64,000 nt of DNA from Erysipelotrichaceae bacterium (GTDB lineage: Bacteria > Bacillota_I > Bacilli_A > Erysipelotrichales > Erysipelotrichaceae): contig SVBJ01000001.1 in the NCBI GenBank assembly GCA_015058955.1, positions 1 to 64,000 on the forward strand, given 5' to 3'. The notes below the pieces were generated by a model that was given only the letters and a program-made list of their open reading frames with translations, was not told the DNA's origin and did not search any database. Shown one piece after another: positions 52,471 through 60,749 of the stretch (position 1 is its first letter; the number at the start of each line of letters is the position of its first letter). Both the position numbers and the translations under genes were made by a program.

Positions 52471-53152
52471 CAGTGCGGAAAAACTGCATGAGGCAGTGCT
52501 TAAATATGGATTTCTCCCTTTTTTCGAAAATGAAATAAAGGGTTTTTCCATTGAGGAACATACTCCGGCAGACCGCTGGTTTACCTCAATTGATGGTCCG
52601 TGGGAATGGAAGGGACCGGTTTTAAGAATGGGGGATGTGGTTTACGGCAAGTTCTTCAATAACAAGGCCGGATACGTTTCCCTGAAATGGTATCCTGACT
52701 TTGCGAACTTCCGTCGTGACGGCTATGACTTTGATGCCCGCATTGACGATGGGCTGAAAGTGGATGGAGCTGACATCAACATCTATGAGGAACTGATCAG
52801 ACATGATGCCATTCTTTCTAAGGGACTGAAGAAACTGACAGGTTACTGGGGAAAGGAAGGCAAGAGCGGTTTTGAGTCGATCATTACCAGACTGCAGATG
52901 CAGGGATATGTTCTGACTACGGATTTCGAATATGAACTGGATAAAAAAGGCAATCCCTATGGCTGGGGCATTGCCAGATATTCGACACCGGAACAGATGT
53001 ACGGAAAAAGTTTCATAAAGAAGATGTATAAACGCTCACCGGAGGAATCCTATGAAAGAATGTTCAGGCATCTGGTCAGGATCTATCCTGATGATGGACG
53101 AAAGATAGCCAAACTGCTTGGCTATAAGGGTAAGACAGTAAAAATCAAATGA
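52451..53152 (+). CDS. AlkZ-related winged-helix-type protein
   Basis: This 233-residue cytosolic protein contains GPWEWKGPVLRMGDVVYGKFF and the DFANFRRDGYDFDARIDDG segment, which I recall from 'AlkZ-related' proteins. True AlkZ/YcaQ are DNA glycosylases for crosslinks and are longer (about 400), with a QxQ or QxD active site not seen here, so glycosylase activity is doubtful. Its start lies inside the previous gene, with GGAAAATG as context. It is ended by a terminator at 53152-53174. Confidence 0.65.
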   Translation: MITEVFDSAEKLHEAVLKYGFLPFFENEIKGFSIEEHTPADRWFTSIDGPWEWKGPVLRMGDVVYGKFFNNKAGYVSLKWYPDFANFRRDGYDFDARIDDGLKVDGADINIYEELIRHDAILSKGLKKLTGYWGKEGKSGFESIITRLQMQGYVLTTDFEYELDKKGNPYGWGIARYSTPEQMYGKSFIKKMYKRSPEESYERMFRHLVRIYPDDGRKIAKLLGYKGKTVKIK

Positions 53153-53174
53153 AAACCGGCGATGCCGGTTTTTT
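53152..53174. terminator. Bidirectional terminator
   Basis: Stem AAAACCGGC / GCCGGTTTT with loop GAT, between convergent genes. Confidence 0.8.
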
Positions 53175-54451
53175 CATCCTTCAAGATACTTAATGTAGGC
53201 TTCCCTGGTCATTTTCACCTGGAAGCTCTTTTTAATTTCCTCGACTTTCTGCGGATCTTCCAGCAGATCGATCACACAGCCGGCCAGGATCTTTGCCTGG
53301 GTGATGTAGACTTCGTAAGGATCAGCGATCCTCATATCGGCACCGTGGATCCTGCCGGAAATGCCGTTGTAGCCATACTGGACGATTGGCTTGAACAGAC
53401 AGATGTCACCGACATCACCCCCGGCAATGGAGGTTTCATGATGCTTTATTACTGAAGCATCAGCGTAATCCAGGATATTGGCTTCAATGGTTTCATTCAG
53501 TTTGTCATTCTGAACAAACGGGAAATATCCCGGAATGTCATCAACGATGCACGAGCCTCCCAAGGCTACGGCACAGTGATGAGCTGTATCAGTGAGCTGC
53601 TGATTCAGTCTGGTCAGCAGATCGGAATTGGCTGTTCTGACGTAGCATTCATAGACGACCTTATCAGGAATGGAATTGACGGTATTGCCGCCTTCATCAA
53701 TGATGCCGTGTACTCTGACCATGTCCTCGTCGCGGAAGGTTTCCCTGAGATAGGCAATGGCATTCAGGAACAGGGCGCATTCATTGAGCGCATTTACTCC
53801 CAGATGCGGCATGGTGGCAGCATGGGCTGCCTTGCCCAGGAAGGTGATCTTCTTATAGATGAATCCGGCCAGGGTTGAACCTACGGAATAACGGTAATGG
53901 TCATCTCCCATGGCATGAAGATGGATCAGACAGTCAACATCGTCAAAGATACCGTCCACCAGCATGTTTTCCTTGCCGGAAAGATATCTGATCTTTCCTT
54001 CCTTTATCAGCTGCTGACGGTATGGCAGATCGGTAAATTCTTCCGCCGGGGTAAAGAACAGGGTAACGGTTCCCTTAAGCTGATCCTTTATCTGATTGAG
54101 GGCATCCAGGGCTGCCAGGGTGGCAGTACACTGGGTTGAGTGTCCGCAGGCATGAGCGGCCGTGGTAACCGGATCGGCGCAGGGATGTCCCCGGGTAGGG
54201 ATGGCATCCAGTTCCGCAATCAGTCCGACATGCGGTCTGCCTGAGCCAAGGGTAACGGAAAAGCCGGTATAGGCAAAGGTCTTATCGACCTTCAGACCGT
54301 GAGAATGGAGATAGTCTCTTATTATCTCACCGGTTCTGAATTCTCTGAAGCCCAGTTCCGGGGTATTGAAAAGGGTATTGCCCAGTTCCAGGGTCTCTTC
54401 CTGATGGCTTTCAATATGCGAAACTGCCTGTTTCTTGAGTTCATCTATCAT
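53174..54451 (-). CDS. M20-family amidohydrolase/peptidase
   Basis: This 425-residue zinc-dependent hydrolase shows GLIAELDAIPTRGHP, AAHACGHSTQ and FFTPAEEFTD, the metal and catalytic motifs of M20D amidohydrolases (HipO/AbgB-like), with a lid domain in the middle. It probably hydrolyses N-acyl amino acids or a dipeptide-like amide. The start overlaps the end of surE by 11 bases, so it is the last gene of a four-gene minus-strand operon. Confidence 0.88.
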   Translation of the reverse strand: MIDELKKQAVSHIESHQEETLELGNTLFNTPELGFREFRTGEIIRDYLHSHGLKVDKTFAYTGFSVTLGSGRPHVGLIAELDAIPTRGHPCADPVTTAAHACGHSTQCTATLAALDALNQIKDQLKGTVTLFFTPAEEFTDLPYRQQLIKEGKIRYLSGKENMLVDGIFDDVDCLIHLHAMGDDHYRYSVGSTLAGFIYKKITFLGKAAHAATMPHLGVNALNECALFLNAIAYLRETFRDEDMVRVHGIIDEGGNTVNSIPDKVVYECYVRTANSDLLTRLNQQLTDTAHHCAVALGGSCIVDDIPGYFPFVQNDKLNETIEANILDYADASVIKHHETSIAGGDVGDICLFKPIVQYGYNGISGRIHGADMRIADPYEVYITQAKILAGCVIDLLEDPQKVEEIKKSFQVKMTREAYIKYLEG

Positions 54452-55214
54452 ACTCGTTCCAGTCCTTTCTCAAAGTGTCCAGTGCCGTATGGTGTACCAT
54501 GTCGAAATGCACCGGCGTCATGGCTATGTAACCCTGAAGCATGGCATAGATGTCATGATCCAGGTCTTCAATCACATCATTAAGTACCACAAATCCGCCC
54601 GGAATGACGTAGTATTGGGAATCACTGTCTTCTCTTACTACCGTATAGTGGGCATCAAAGGTATGAATACCGCCGCTTTCAGCGACCACTATTCCCTTGA
54701 AGTCTTCATCGGTGTTAGGAAAGTTGACGCTTAGGGCAAACTCGCGGTTATATGGCATTTTCATAAACCAGCCGGCAATTTTTCTGATGGCCGGGGCACA
54801 CTTGTCATAGTCAAAGTGATCACCGGTATCCAGGGAAGTGGCAATGGAAGGAATGCCGTTGATGAAGCCGGCAATGGCTCCCCCAATGGTACCGCTGGAA
54901 ACGCAGTCATTACAGAGGTTAGGGCCTTCATTTATGCCGGTGACGATCAGGTCAGGGCGGCGTTCCAGCAAGGCATCAACAGCCAGGTCAACACAGTCCT
55001 TTGGCGTACCCCAGACAGCATAGCCCGGGATTCCTTCTTCAAAGAAGCGCTTTTGTACGCGTATTTCACTGCCGATGGTCAGACTGTGACCTTTGGCGGT
55101 CTGCTGGGTAGCGGGGGCAACCACGGTAACCTCGCCCAGCGGGCACAGGGCCTTGGCCAGGGAATGGATCCCCGGTGCATCGAATCCGTCATCATTGGAA
55201 ACCAGTATTCTCAT
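54441..55214 (-). CDS. surE: 5'/3'-nucleotidase SurE
   Basis: This 257-residue enzyme starts MRILVSNDDGFDAPGI, with the two adjacent aspartates that bind metal, followed by VVAPATQQTAKGHSLT and TGINEGPNLCNDCVSSGTIGGA. SurE dephosphorylates nucleoside monophosphates and has been linked to survival in stationary phase. Its start codon overlaps the end of the upstream DUF2974 gene by four bases (ATGA). Confidence 0.95.
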   Translation of the reverse strand: MRILVSNDDGFDAPGIHSLAKALCPLGEVTVVAPATQQTAKGHSLTIGSEIRVQKRFFEEGIPGYAVWGTPKDCVDLAVDALLERRPDLIVTGINEGPNLCNDCVSSGTIGGAIAGFINGIPSIATSLDTGDHFDYDKCAPAIRKIAGWFMKMPYNREFALSVNFPNTDEDFKGIVVAESGGIHTFDAHYTVVREDSDSQYYVIPGGFVVLNDVIEDLDHDIYAMLQGYIAMTPVHFDMVHHTALDTLRKDWNEYDR

Positions 55215-56311
55215 TTTCTGTCCTCATTTCTTCTTTTAAGCAGTGAATCAAGATAGTTGTTATAGAATGATCTGACATTGCATTTGAGCAGGACTGCCAG
55301 AACGTTAAGTACTATTGAACGGGCGGTTGGCGGGAATGAAATGAAGCGGGTGGTCATTTCCGCCATGACTCGGGTTGGATGAGTAAAGATGTCCCGGGCA
55401 CTGGTATAGCCCAGTTCCATCAGAGTATCGTATGTCGTGTTGATGAATACGATCTTCTGCTCAGTGGTTAAGCCGTTATTCCAGTCATCAAAGACTTCTG
55501 CCATGAAGCCTGAGCCTTTGGTGTTTTCACTTATGGTATACAGTCGGTTGAAGTCCACCTCCCAGCTTAATACATTGTGCTGGAACAGCATGTTGTCACC
55601 GCTGCTTTTGACGATGAAGGTCTGGGTGTTGTTATTGAGAAGACGCCCGATGACCGATGACTGCGGTATCCAGGTCGTCAGTTTGTCCTTCATGGCCAGA
55701 TATTCCGGTTTATTCAGGAAATCCTCACTGAATCCCGGACCGTCAAAGCTGTGGGCTTCGATGATCTTGTGAGGATGAGTGCATAATACTGCCGCATAGA
55801 AGGCCAGGTTGCCGCCTTTGGAGTGACCTCCCAGATGGAATGATCGCAGAGCATTCATGCGCTGATTCAGGTATTCCAGAGCTGCCTTCTGTCCGGCAGT
55901 AGGGCACATGTAAGTCATGTTGAAGTTTTCCTTCCAGCCGATCAGACTGGTCTCGGTTCCTTCATAGGCAATGTAATATGTATGGTCAGGCAGTTTAAAG
56001 AACATGGCACAGAACTGCAGTTCCTGTTCCTGACTGAGTATTCTGGTGTAGTCAATGATGCGGATGCCACCGAAACGCATGGTGTCAGCTGCCAGTAAGG
56101 CCAGTTCATATCTTTCCGGATCACTCTGGATCAGTTCTTCCTGGCGTTCAATGGTCCAGCTGGCTTCCTGCAGGGTTATCGGTCTGCCAGTCAGGGCTGA
56201 GGTCCAGTCAAGATACGGCAGCTGGGTCAGAAACAGGCTGTCCAGTTCATTGAAAGGCGACTGGGACATTGGTACGTCCCCGCGCCATTTTACGTAATCA
56301 TAAATGTTCAT
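55211..56311 (-). CDS. DUF2974 (Mbeg1-like) alpha/beta-hydrolase
   Basis: This 366-residue protein has the serine-hydrolase nucleophile elbow LGGHSKGGN (Ser164), matching DUF2974/Mbeg1-like lipases, preceded by YIAYEGTETSLIGWKENF. The acidic and His members of the triad are not resolved by eye. The C-terminal ~30 residues include a hydrophobic segment (SIVLNVLAVLL). Its substrate is unknown. It overlaps the OLD-type ATPase gene upstream and surE downstream by four bases each, so it should be translated in step with both. Confidence 0.85.
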   Translation of the reverse strand: MNIYDYVKWRGDVPMSQSPFNELDSLFLTQLPYLDWTSALTGRPITLQEASWTIERQEELIQSDPERYELALLAADTMRFGGIRIIDYTRILSQEQELQFCAMFFKLPDHTYYIAYEGTETSLIGWKENFNMTYMCPTAGQKAALEYLNQRMNALRSFHLGGHSKGGNLAFYAAVLCTHPHKIIEAHSFDGPGFSEDFLNKPEYLAMKDKLTTWIPQSSVIGRLLNNNTQTFIVKSSGDNMLFQHNVLSWEVDFNRLYTISENTKGSGFMAEVFDDWNNGLTTEQKIVFINTTYDTLMELGYTSARDIFTHPTRVMAEMTTRFISFPPTARSIVLNVLAVLLKCNVRSFYNNYLDSLLKRRNEDRK

Positions 56312-57615
56312 CTGGCTTCTTTCATCCTTAAGATATTCTCTTCCATGATATTGATCAGTTTTTCCAGACGCGGGTTTTCTTCCTTCTGCATGTAGGTGTA
56401 GCGGAAGATGCCCAGCGGCTTGATGATGGACCGGACTCTTTCACCGTTGGTGATGTTGAGGTAGCCCTCCAGATCCGGGTTGAGATAGTAGCTGGCAAAC
56501 AGGGAAGGGTTGGCAAAATGGTACTCATCAAAGTAACGGTGATAGGCATCGTGTACGAGATTGGCTGGATTGTCCAGATCGTAAAGAACAAAAGTCCTGA
56601 TTCCCAGATGGTTCAGGAAAATGAAATATATCGGCATGGTTGACTTACCCATGCAGTTGAGAAAACCGGTCTGATGTTCCGAGATCCATTGCGGATGGGC
56701 TACATTGCAGATGTAGTCAAACAGGACATCTTCACTGGCCCCTTCACCCAGAACCATGGTTTCCGAGAAGAAGATGGTGATGATACGGTCACGGAAAGCA
56801 GTGATCAGATAGCTTTCAAGGTCATTCTTCAGCAGTTCCATCAATCCGTCATCCTCGTGGCTCATACGGGAAAAGCTGTGAGTGAGGTATTCATCCTGCC
56901 GGTAGAAGGCTCGTATCTCGCTGACTATGGCCTGCATGTCAACGGTTATCATGCCCATCTGACCGTCCACACCCTTTACCACCATGACGATTTCATCAAA
57001 GCTGGTAAAGAAACGTGAAATTATGTGTTCATTGTGGGTGGTGATGATTACAAGACAGCCGGCTTCTGCCAGAGACAGCAGGACATTGACGATTTCATCC
57101 ATCATCATCGGATGGGCAAACAGTTCCGGTGAGTCAACCAGAACAATGTACTTATCCCCAGTCCGGATGGTGTCATGGTATATCTTGTAAAGCACAGCCA
57201 GTCTGGTTATGGCGAGCGGGCTGGGATCAAAGTGCTGATTTGTAATGCAGTAGGTCAGGGTGTCCAGAGCATCCTGGATCATCTTGCGCATCATCGGTCG
57301 TTTCCGGTGCTCATAGGCGTTTTCCAGGAAGACCATCAGCTTTTCCTGCAGGTTATCCAGAGTGATGTCCGGGAACATTTCACGGATGATGTTGGCGTTA
57401 GGATAATAGTCATCGCCGCTTAACAGATCCATTGACAGCAGAAATCTTCTGGCATATTTGCATGGAGCATCCTCGATGGTGCACTTATTATAAAAGACAG
57501 CTTCAAGCGTATTGGTCTTTCCCACCCCGTTGGCTCCCAGTAAAATGAGCTTGTTATTAACAACCGGTATGGTCAGATCATGAATGTTCTTGTAGCTGTC
57601 TATTGTGATTTTCAT
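56308..57615 (-). CDS. OLD-type AAA ATPase with C-terminal TOPRIM domain
   Basis: This 435-residue protein has an ABC/SMC-like ATPase with Walker A GANGVGKT (residues 27-34), a Walker-B-type stretch YIVLVDSPELFAHP (156-169, with Ser in place of the usual Glu after Asp) and a THN H-loop (193-195). A TOPRIM domain follows with LGEGASEDVLF (Glu291/Glu295) and YDLD (Asp346, Asp348). This order is that of OLD-family nucleases, found in phage P2 Old and in defence systems such as Gabija's GajA. No GajB-type helicase is adjacent. It leads a four-gene overlapping operon. TATAAT lies just upstream (57641-57646, minus strand). Nuclease activity is predicted, not shown. Confidence 0.82.
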   Translation of the reverse strand: MKITIDSYKNIHDLTIPVVNNKLILLGANGVGKTNTLEAVFYNKCTIEDAPCKYARRFLLSMDLLSGDDYYPNANIIREMFPDITLDNLQEKLMVFLENAYEHRKRPMMRKMIQDALDTLTYCITNQHFDPSPLAITRLAVLYKIYHDTIRTGDKYIVLVDSPELFAHPMMMDEIVNVLLSLAEAGCLVIITTHNEHIISRFFTSFDEIVMVVKGVDGQMGMITVDMQAIVSEIRAFYRQDEYLTHSFSRMSHEDDGLMELLKNDLESYLITAFRDRIITIFFSETMVLGEGASEDVLFDYICNVAHPQWISEHQTGFLNCMGKSTMPIYFIFLNHLGIRTFVLYDLDNPANLVHDAYHRYFDEYHFANPSLFASYYLNPDLEGYLNITNGERVRSIIKPLGIFRYTYMQKEENPRLEKLINIMEENILRMKEAR

Positions 57616-57640
57616 GTATAATACCTGTCTTTCAACTAAT

Positions 57641-57646
57641 ATTATA
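57641..57646 (-). promoter_or_regulatory. -10 box of the OLD-type ATPase operon
   Basis: On the minus strand the hexamer reads TATAAT, in context TGTATAATATT, about 25 bases before the start codon. The -35 region is weak. Confidence 0.55.
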
Positions 57647-57662
57647 CAGTAATATGAGAATT

Positions 57663-58208
57663 TTAAGACATTTTTCTTTTCAGGGAAGAGGCGGCAGAAG
57701 CGCTTCTGCCGGCAGCAAATGAGATGGCCGGGAGAAGGGAAATCACCATGATCAGCAGTAACAGCCAGAAGCCTGGCAGAACACCGACTCCAAAACCCGG
57801 GAGAGTGAGCTTTATGAGCAGATCGGAGAGAATGGCAATGATGATGACTGCCATGGTAGTGATGATGTTGATGCGCAGGGCTTTTCTGAGCTGTTTGCGG
57901 GAAGCCTGTAAAAGAGAGTAGGTATAGAAGATGTTGAAGATGATCAGCAATCCTGTGTTTACGGTGAAGGCCAGTCCGATCCGGATGAAATATCTGAAAC
58001 CGAGGACATAGATCACGGTATTTGCGATGGCAGCTGCCAGCACTGCCGGGAGGCAGCCGGGATGTCTTTTCTTGAAAAACAGGTCCCTGACCAGATAAAC
58101 AGCTGCTCCCAGAGGAATAAGGCTTGTGAAAAGAGAGTTGTTGATGGCCAGGGCAATTGCCATTAAGGATAAGCCGTAGGCTGAGGATAATCTTGTTTTC
58201 TGTGACAT
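57663..58208 (-). CDS. Polytopic membrane protein of unknown function, 181 aa
   Basis: This protein has about five predicted transmembrane helices (for example residues 9-45, 50-75, 80-100, 112-135 and 140-165) and a short basic C-terminal tail (SSLKRKMS). No family is recognised. AAGGAGGCAG precedes the ATG at 58208. Transcription runs towards the OLD-type ATPase gene 48 bases away, which has its own -10 box, so cotranscription is possible but uncertain. Confidence 0.65.
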   Translation of the reverse strand: MSQKTRLSSAYGLSLMAIALAINNSLFTSLIPLGAAVYLVRDLFFKKRHPGCLPAVLAAAIANTVIYVLGFRYFIRIGLAFTVNTGLLIIFNIFYTYSLLQASRKQLRKALRINIITTMAVIIIAILSDLLIKLTLPGFGVGVLPGFWLLLLIMVISLLPAISFAAGRSASAASSLKRKMS

Positions 58209-58315
58209 ATTTAACTGCCTCCTTGCATTGTTATGATACTATCCTGCTGATGGAGGCAATGTCCAAGAAAACGGACTGAAAAAGTATATTTTGCGTGGAA
58301 AGTGGCATATACAAT

Positions 58316-58324
58316 TGGTATAAT
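58316..58324 (+). promoter_or_regulatory. Extended -10 promoter of the WYL regulator gene
   Basis: TGGTATAAT at 58316-58324 matches the extended -10 form (TGnTATAAT), which can function without a good -35 box; none is evident. It lies 18 bases before the start codon. Confidence 0.65.
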
Positions 58325-58342
58325 AGTCGTGAGGATCGGAAA

Positions 58343-59299
58343 ATGAGCAAGGCAAGGATCATAAAGCTTCTTAACATTCTGAAGGAAAAGACTGACGTCG
58401 ATCATCCGCTTAACAGTGAGGAACTTATTCCCTTACTGCAGAGCCAGGGTGAGGAAGTGGAAAGAAAGACCATATACAGTGACATAAAGGCACTGAATGA
58501 TATGGGCATTTACATTGAGTCTGTCCGAGGAGAAAAGAGCGGTTACTATTATGACGGTGAGCTGTTTGAAAACAGTGAACTGCGCATTCTGGCGGACGCT
58601 GTCAATGCCTGCAGCTTCATTACCGAATCCAAGAGCCGTTCAACAATGGACAAGCTGTTAAGCCTGACCAATCAGTACAACCGGGGGAAGATAAGAAATA
58701 CGCTGTCCTACCGCCGTACGCACAGCACCAATGAACAGATCTACTATAACATTGATGCCATCGGCGATGCTCTGTATGAAAAGAAAAGGATCACCTTTGA
58801 TTACTTTGACTTTACGATCACCGGGGAGAAGAAAAGACGCCGCCGGGAAAAGTATGAAACAGTTCCCTATGCGATCATCTGGCAGGATGAAAGGTACTAT
58901 CTGATCGGTTTTTCCGAAAAGCATCAGGGGTATGTCCATTACCGCATAGACCGCATGGAAAACATCCTCTCCGGCTCAACGGACCATGTATTCCGTCAGC
59001 TGGACATCCGGGAATATGTGGAAAAGCATATCATGATGTTCTCCGGGGAAACCAGCAGCGTCAGGCTGAGGTGTGCGTCGCGCTTTGCCTCGGAAGTACT
59101 TGATCAGTTTGGCAGCAATGTCATAATGCTGCAGAGCAATGAGGAATATTTTGACTGCAGTGTCAGGGTCGTGGTATCCAGACTGCTGTTCTCCTGGCTG
59201 ATGAGATACGGCAATGGCATTAAGATTCTGGCACCAGACAGCGTCATAGAAGAATTCAGAGAAGCATGCAGGGAGACCCTGCGACAGTATGAGGAGTGA
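58343..59299 (+). CDS. WYL-domain transcriptional regulator
   Basis: This 318-residue regulator has an N-terminal winged helix (SEELIPLLQSQGEEVERKTI, then YSDIKALNDMGIYIE) and a WYL domain at about 130-215, with PYAIIWQDERYYLIGF as its core and a C-terminal WCX-like extension. WYL domains are thought to sense nucleotide or nucleic-acid ligands, and several control defence systems. The ATG at 58343 is preferred over an upstream one because GAGG lies before it. Its target is unknown. It is divergent from the membrane-protein and OLD-type operon, and cotranscribed with the YcxB-like gene. Confidence 0.88.
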   Translation: MSKARIIKLLNILKEKTDVDHPLNSEELIPLLQSQGEEVERKTIYSDIKALNDMGIYIESVRGEKSGYYYDGELFENSELRILADAVNACSFITESKSRSTMDKLLSLTNQYNRGKIRNTLSYRRTHSTNEQIYYNIDAIGDALYEKKRITFDYFDFTITGEKKRRRREKYETVPYAIIWQDERYYLIGFSEKHQGYVHYRIDRMENILSGSTDHVFRQLDIREYVEKHIMMFSGETSSVRLRCASRFASEVLDQFGSNVIMLQSNEEYFDCSVRVVVSRLLFSWLMRYGNGIKILAPDSVIEEFREACRETLRQYEE

Positions 59300-59304
59300 T
59301 TATT

Positions 59305-59883
59305 ATGGAAATCAGATACATAAACAACAATGAAGACATGAAACAGAAGGCTTACTTCAATACGGTCAATTCCGAAAGCTTTAAGGAAGAGAATAAGAAC
59401 CTGAAAAACATCTACCGCTTCATGGCCATTGCCTTGCGGGCCTTCGGTGTTCTGATGATCGTGATGTATTACGCCAATAACGGTACGGATCAGAATCAGC
59501 TCACCCGCGCCTTTACTATGCCGTTTGCCGGATTGATGATGTATCTGTTTTCCCTGGGTACGGTATCAGTCAAGAAGTTCTTTCTGAAGAGATCCGTCAA
59601 TAAGAAGTACCGGAACAACAATGCAGTATATCCGGAAACCGTCATAACCGTTGACAGTAAGAACATTACCTGTGTGAGCGGTAAGGAAAAGGAAGTACAT
59701 AAGCTGACAGAGGAAATGGATGTCTATGAAACCCGGGACTGCTATCTGATTGACCTGAAGAAGAATCAGATAGTACTGCCGAAGAGAGTACTTGATGAAG
59801 AGACTTTTGAAGAATTTGACCGTCATTTCAAGATCCGTAACCGTCTGGTCAGAACTGCTGAAAAGATGAAGGAGAAGAAGTAG
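59305..59883 (+). CDS. YcxB-like membrane protein
   Basis: This 192-residue protein has two transmembrane helices (about residues 38-57 and 68-85), then a C-terminal soluble region around ITVDSKNITCVSGKEKEVHK and VYETRDCYLIDLKKNQIVLPKR, matching YcxB-like (PF14317-type) proteins. The function of this family is unknown. The ATG at 59305 has GAGGAG before it. It lies between the WYL regulator gene and rapZ, two bases before rapZ. Confidence 0.75.
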   Translation: MEIRYINNNEDMKQKAYFNTVNSESFKEENKNLKNIYRFMAIALRAFGVLMIVMYYANNGTDQNQLTRAFTMPFAGLMMYLFSLGTVSVKKFFLKRSVNKKYRNNNAVYPETVITVDSKNITCVSGKEKEVHKLTEEMDVYETRDCYLIDLKKNQIVLPKRVLDEETFEEFDRHFKIRNRLVRTAEKMKEKK

Positions 59884-59885
59884 TT

Positions 59886-60746
59886 ATGAGTTTACTGATC
59901 ATCTCTGGACTTTCCGGAGCCGGCAAGTCCGTTGTCTGTAACAATCTGGAAGACATCGGCTATTTCTGCATCGATAATCTTCCGCCTCAGCTGTTGATAC
60001 CGGTCTGTCGTCTGCAGCTGGATAATCCGACCACCAGAAATCTGGTAATAGTGGTGGACAGCCGTTCCCAGGCCATGTTTGACAGTTTTCTCAGTGAACT
60101 GAACGAACTGAAGAAACAGAACATTGACTATCAGCTGTTATTCATTACCTGTGAACCGGAGACCCTGCTGGGCCGTTTCAAGCAGACCAGAAGAAAGCAT
60201 CCGCTGGTATCACGCAGTGTTCCATCCCTGGAAGACGCCATTCAGAGGGACATCGAGATCTGCGCACCGGTAATGGAGCAGGCAGATGTGGTCATTGATA
60301 CAACCCATCTGAGACCTCAGCAGTTAAGACAGAACATCATCGACATGTTCAAGGATGCTGACTATGACGGCATGACCATCAAGCTGGTTTCATTTGGCTA
60401 TCGCAACGGCATACCTAATGAATCTGACCTGGTATACGATGTCAGATGTCTGCCTAATCCGTTCTATGTTGATGAACTGAAGCACTGCAGCGGTCTGGAT
60501 GATAACGTATATGATTATGTATTCAGCTTTCCACAGTCTGTTTCAATGTCCGGAAAGATCATGGACTTCCTGTATGAATTCATTCCTTACTATCAGAGTG
60601 AAGGCAAAAACGAACTGGTAGTTTCCATTGGCTGTACTTCCGGTCATCACCGTTCCGTCAGCTTTGTCCGCTACATAGACGAAAAGCTCAGGGCAGCCGG
60701 CAGCCGTACCGTTGTGGTACACCGCGACATTGACAAAGAATATTAA
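59886..60746 (+). CDS. rapZ: RapZ/YvcJ nucleotide-binding adapter protein
   Basis: This 286-residue protein has an N-terminal P-loop GLSGAGKSVV at residues 6-15, the DNLPPQLLIPV segment, and the C-terminal GCTSGHHRSVSFVRYI motif characteristic of RapZ. In E. coli it directs RNase E to the small RNA GlmZ; in Bacillus (YvcJ) it binds nucleotide and affects competence. In many Firmicutes it is followed by yvcK and whiA, which are absent here. GGAGAAGAAG precedes the ATG. Confidence 0.95.
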   Translation: MSLLIISGLSGAGKSVVCNNLEDIGYFCIDNLPPQLLIPVCRLQLDNPTTRNLVIVVDSRSQAMFDSFLSELNELKKQNIDYQLLFITCEPETLLGRFKQTRRKHPLVSRSVPSLEDAIQRDIEICAPVMEQADVVIDTTHLRPQQLRQNIIDMFKDADYDGMTIKLVSFGYRNGIPNESDLVYDVRCLPNPFYVDELKHCSGLDDNVYDYVFSFPQSVSMSGKIMDFLYEFIPYYQSEGKNELVVSIGCTSGHHRSVSFVRYIDEKLRAAGSRTVVVHRDIDKEY

Positions 60747-60749
60747 AAA

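Noticed and set aside
53576-54139. Several plus-strand frames opposite the M20 amidohydrolase gene
   Set aside because: The minus-strand gene has conserved metal motifs and overlaps surE in an operon; the plus-strand frames have none.
54816-55256. 146-residue plus-strand frame opposite surE
   Set aside because: surE motifs on the other strand are unambiguous.
56308-57615. Full Gabija defence system
   Set aside because: The OLD-type ATPase-TOPRIM gene is present, but no UvrD-like GajB helicase lies next to it.
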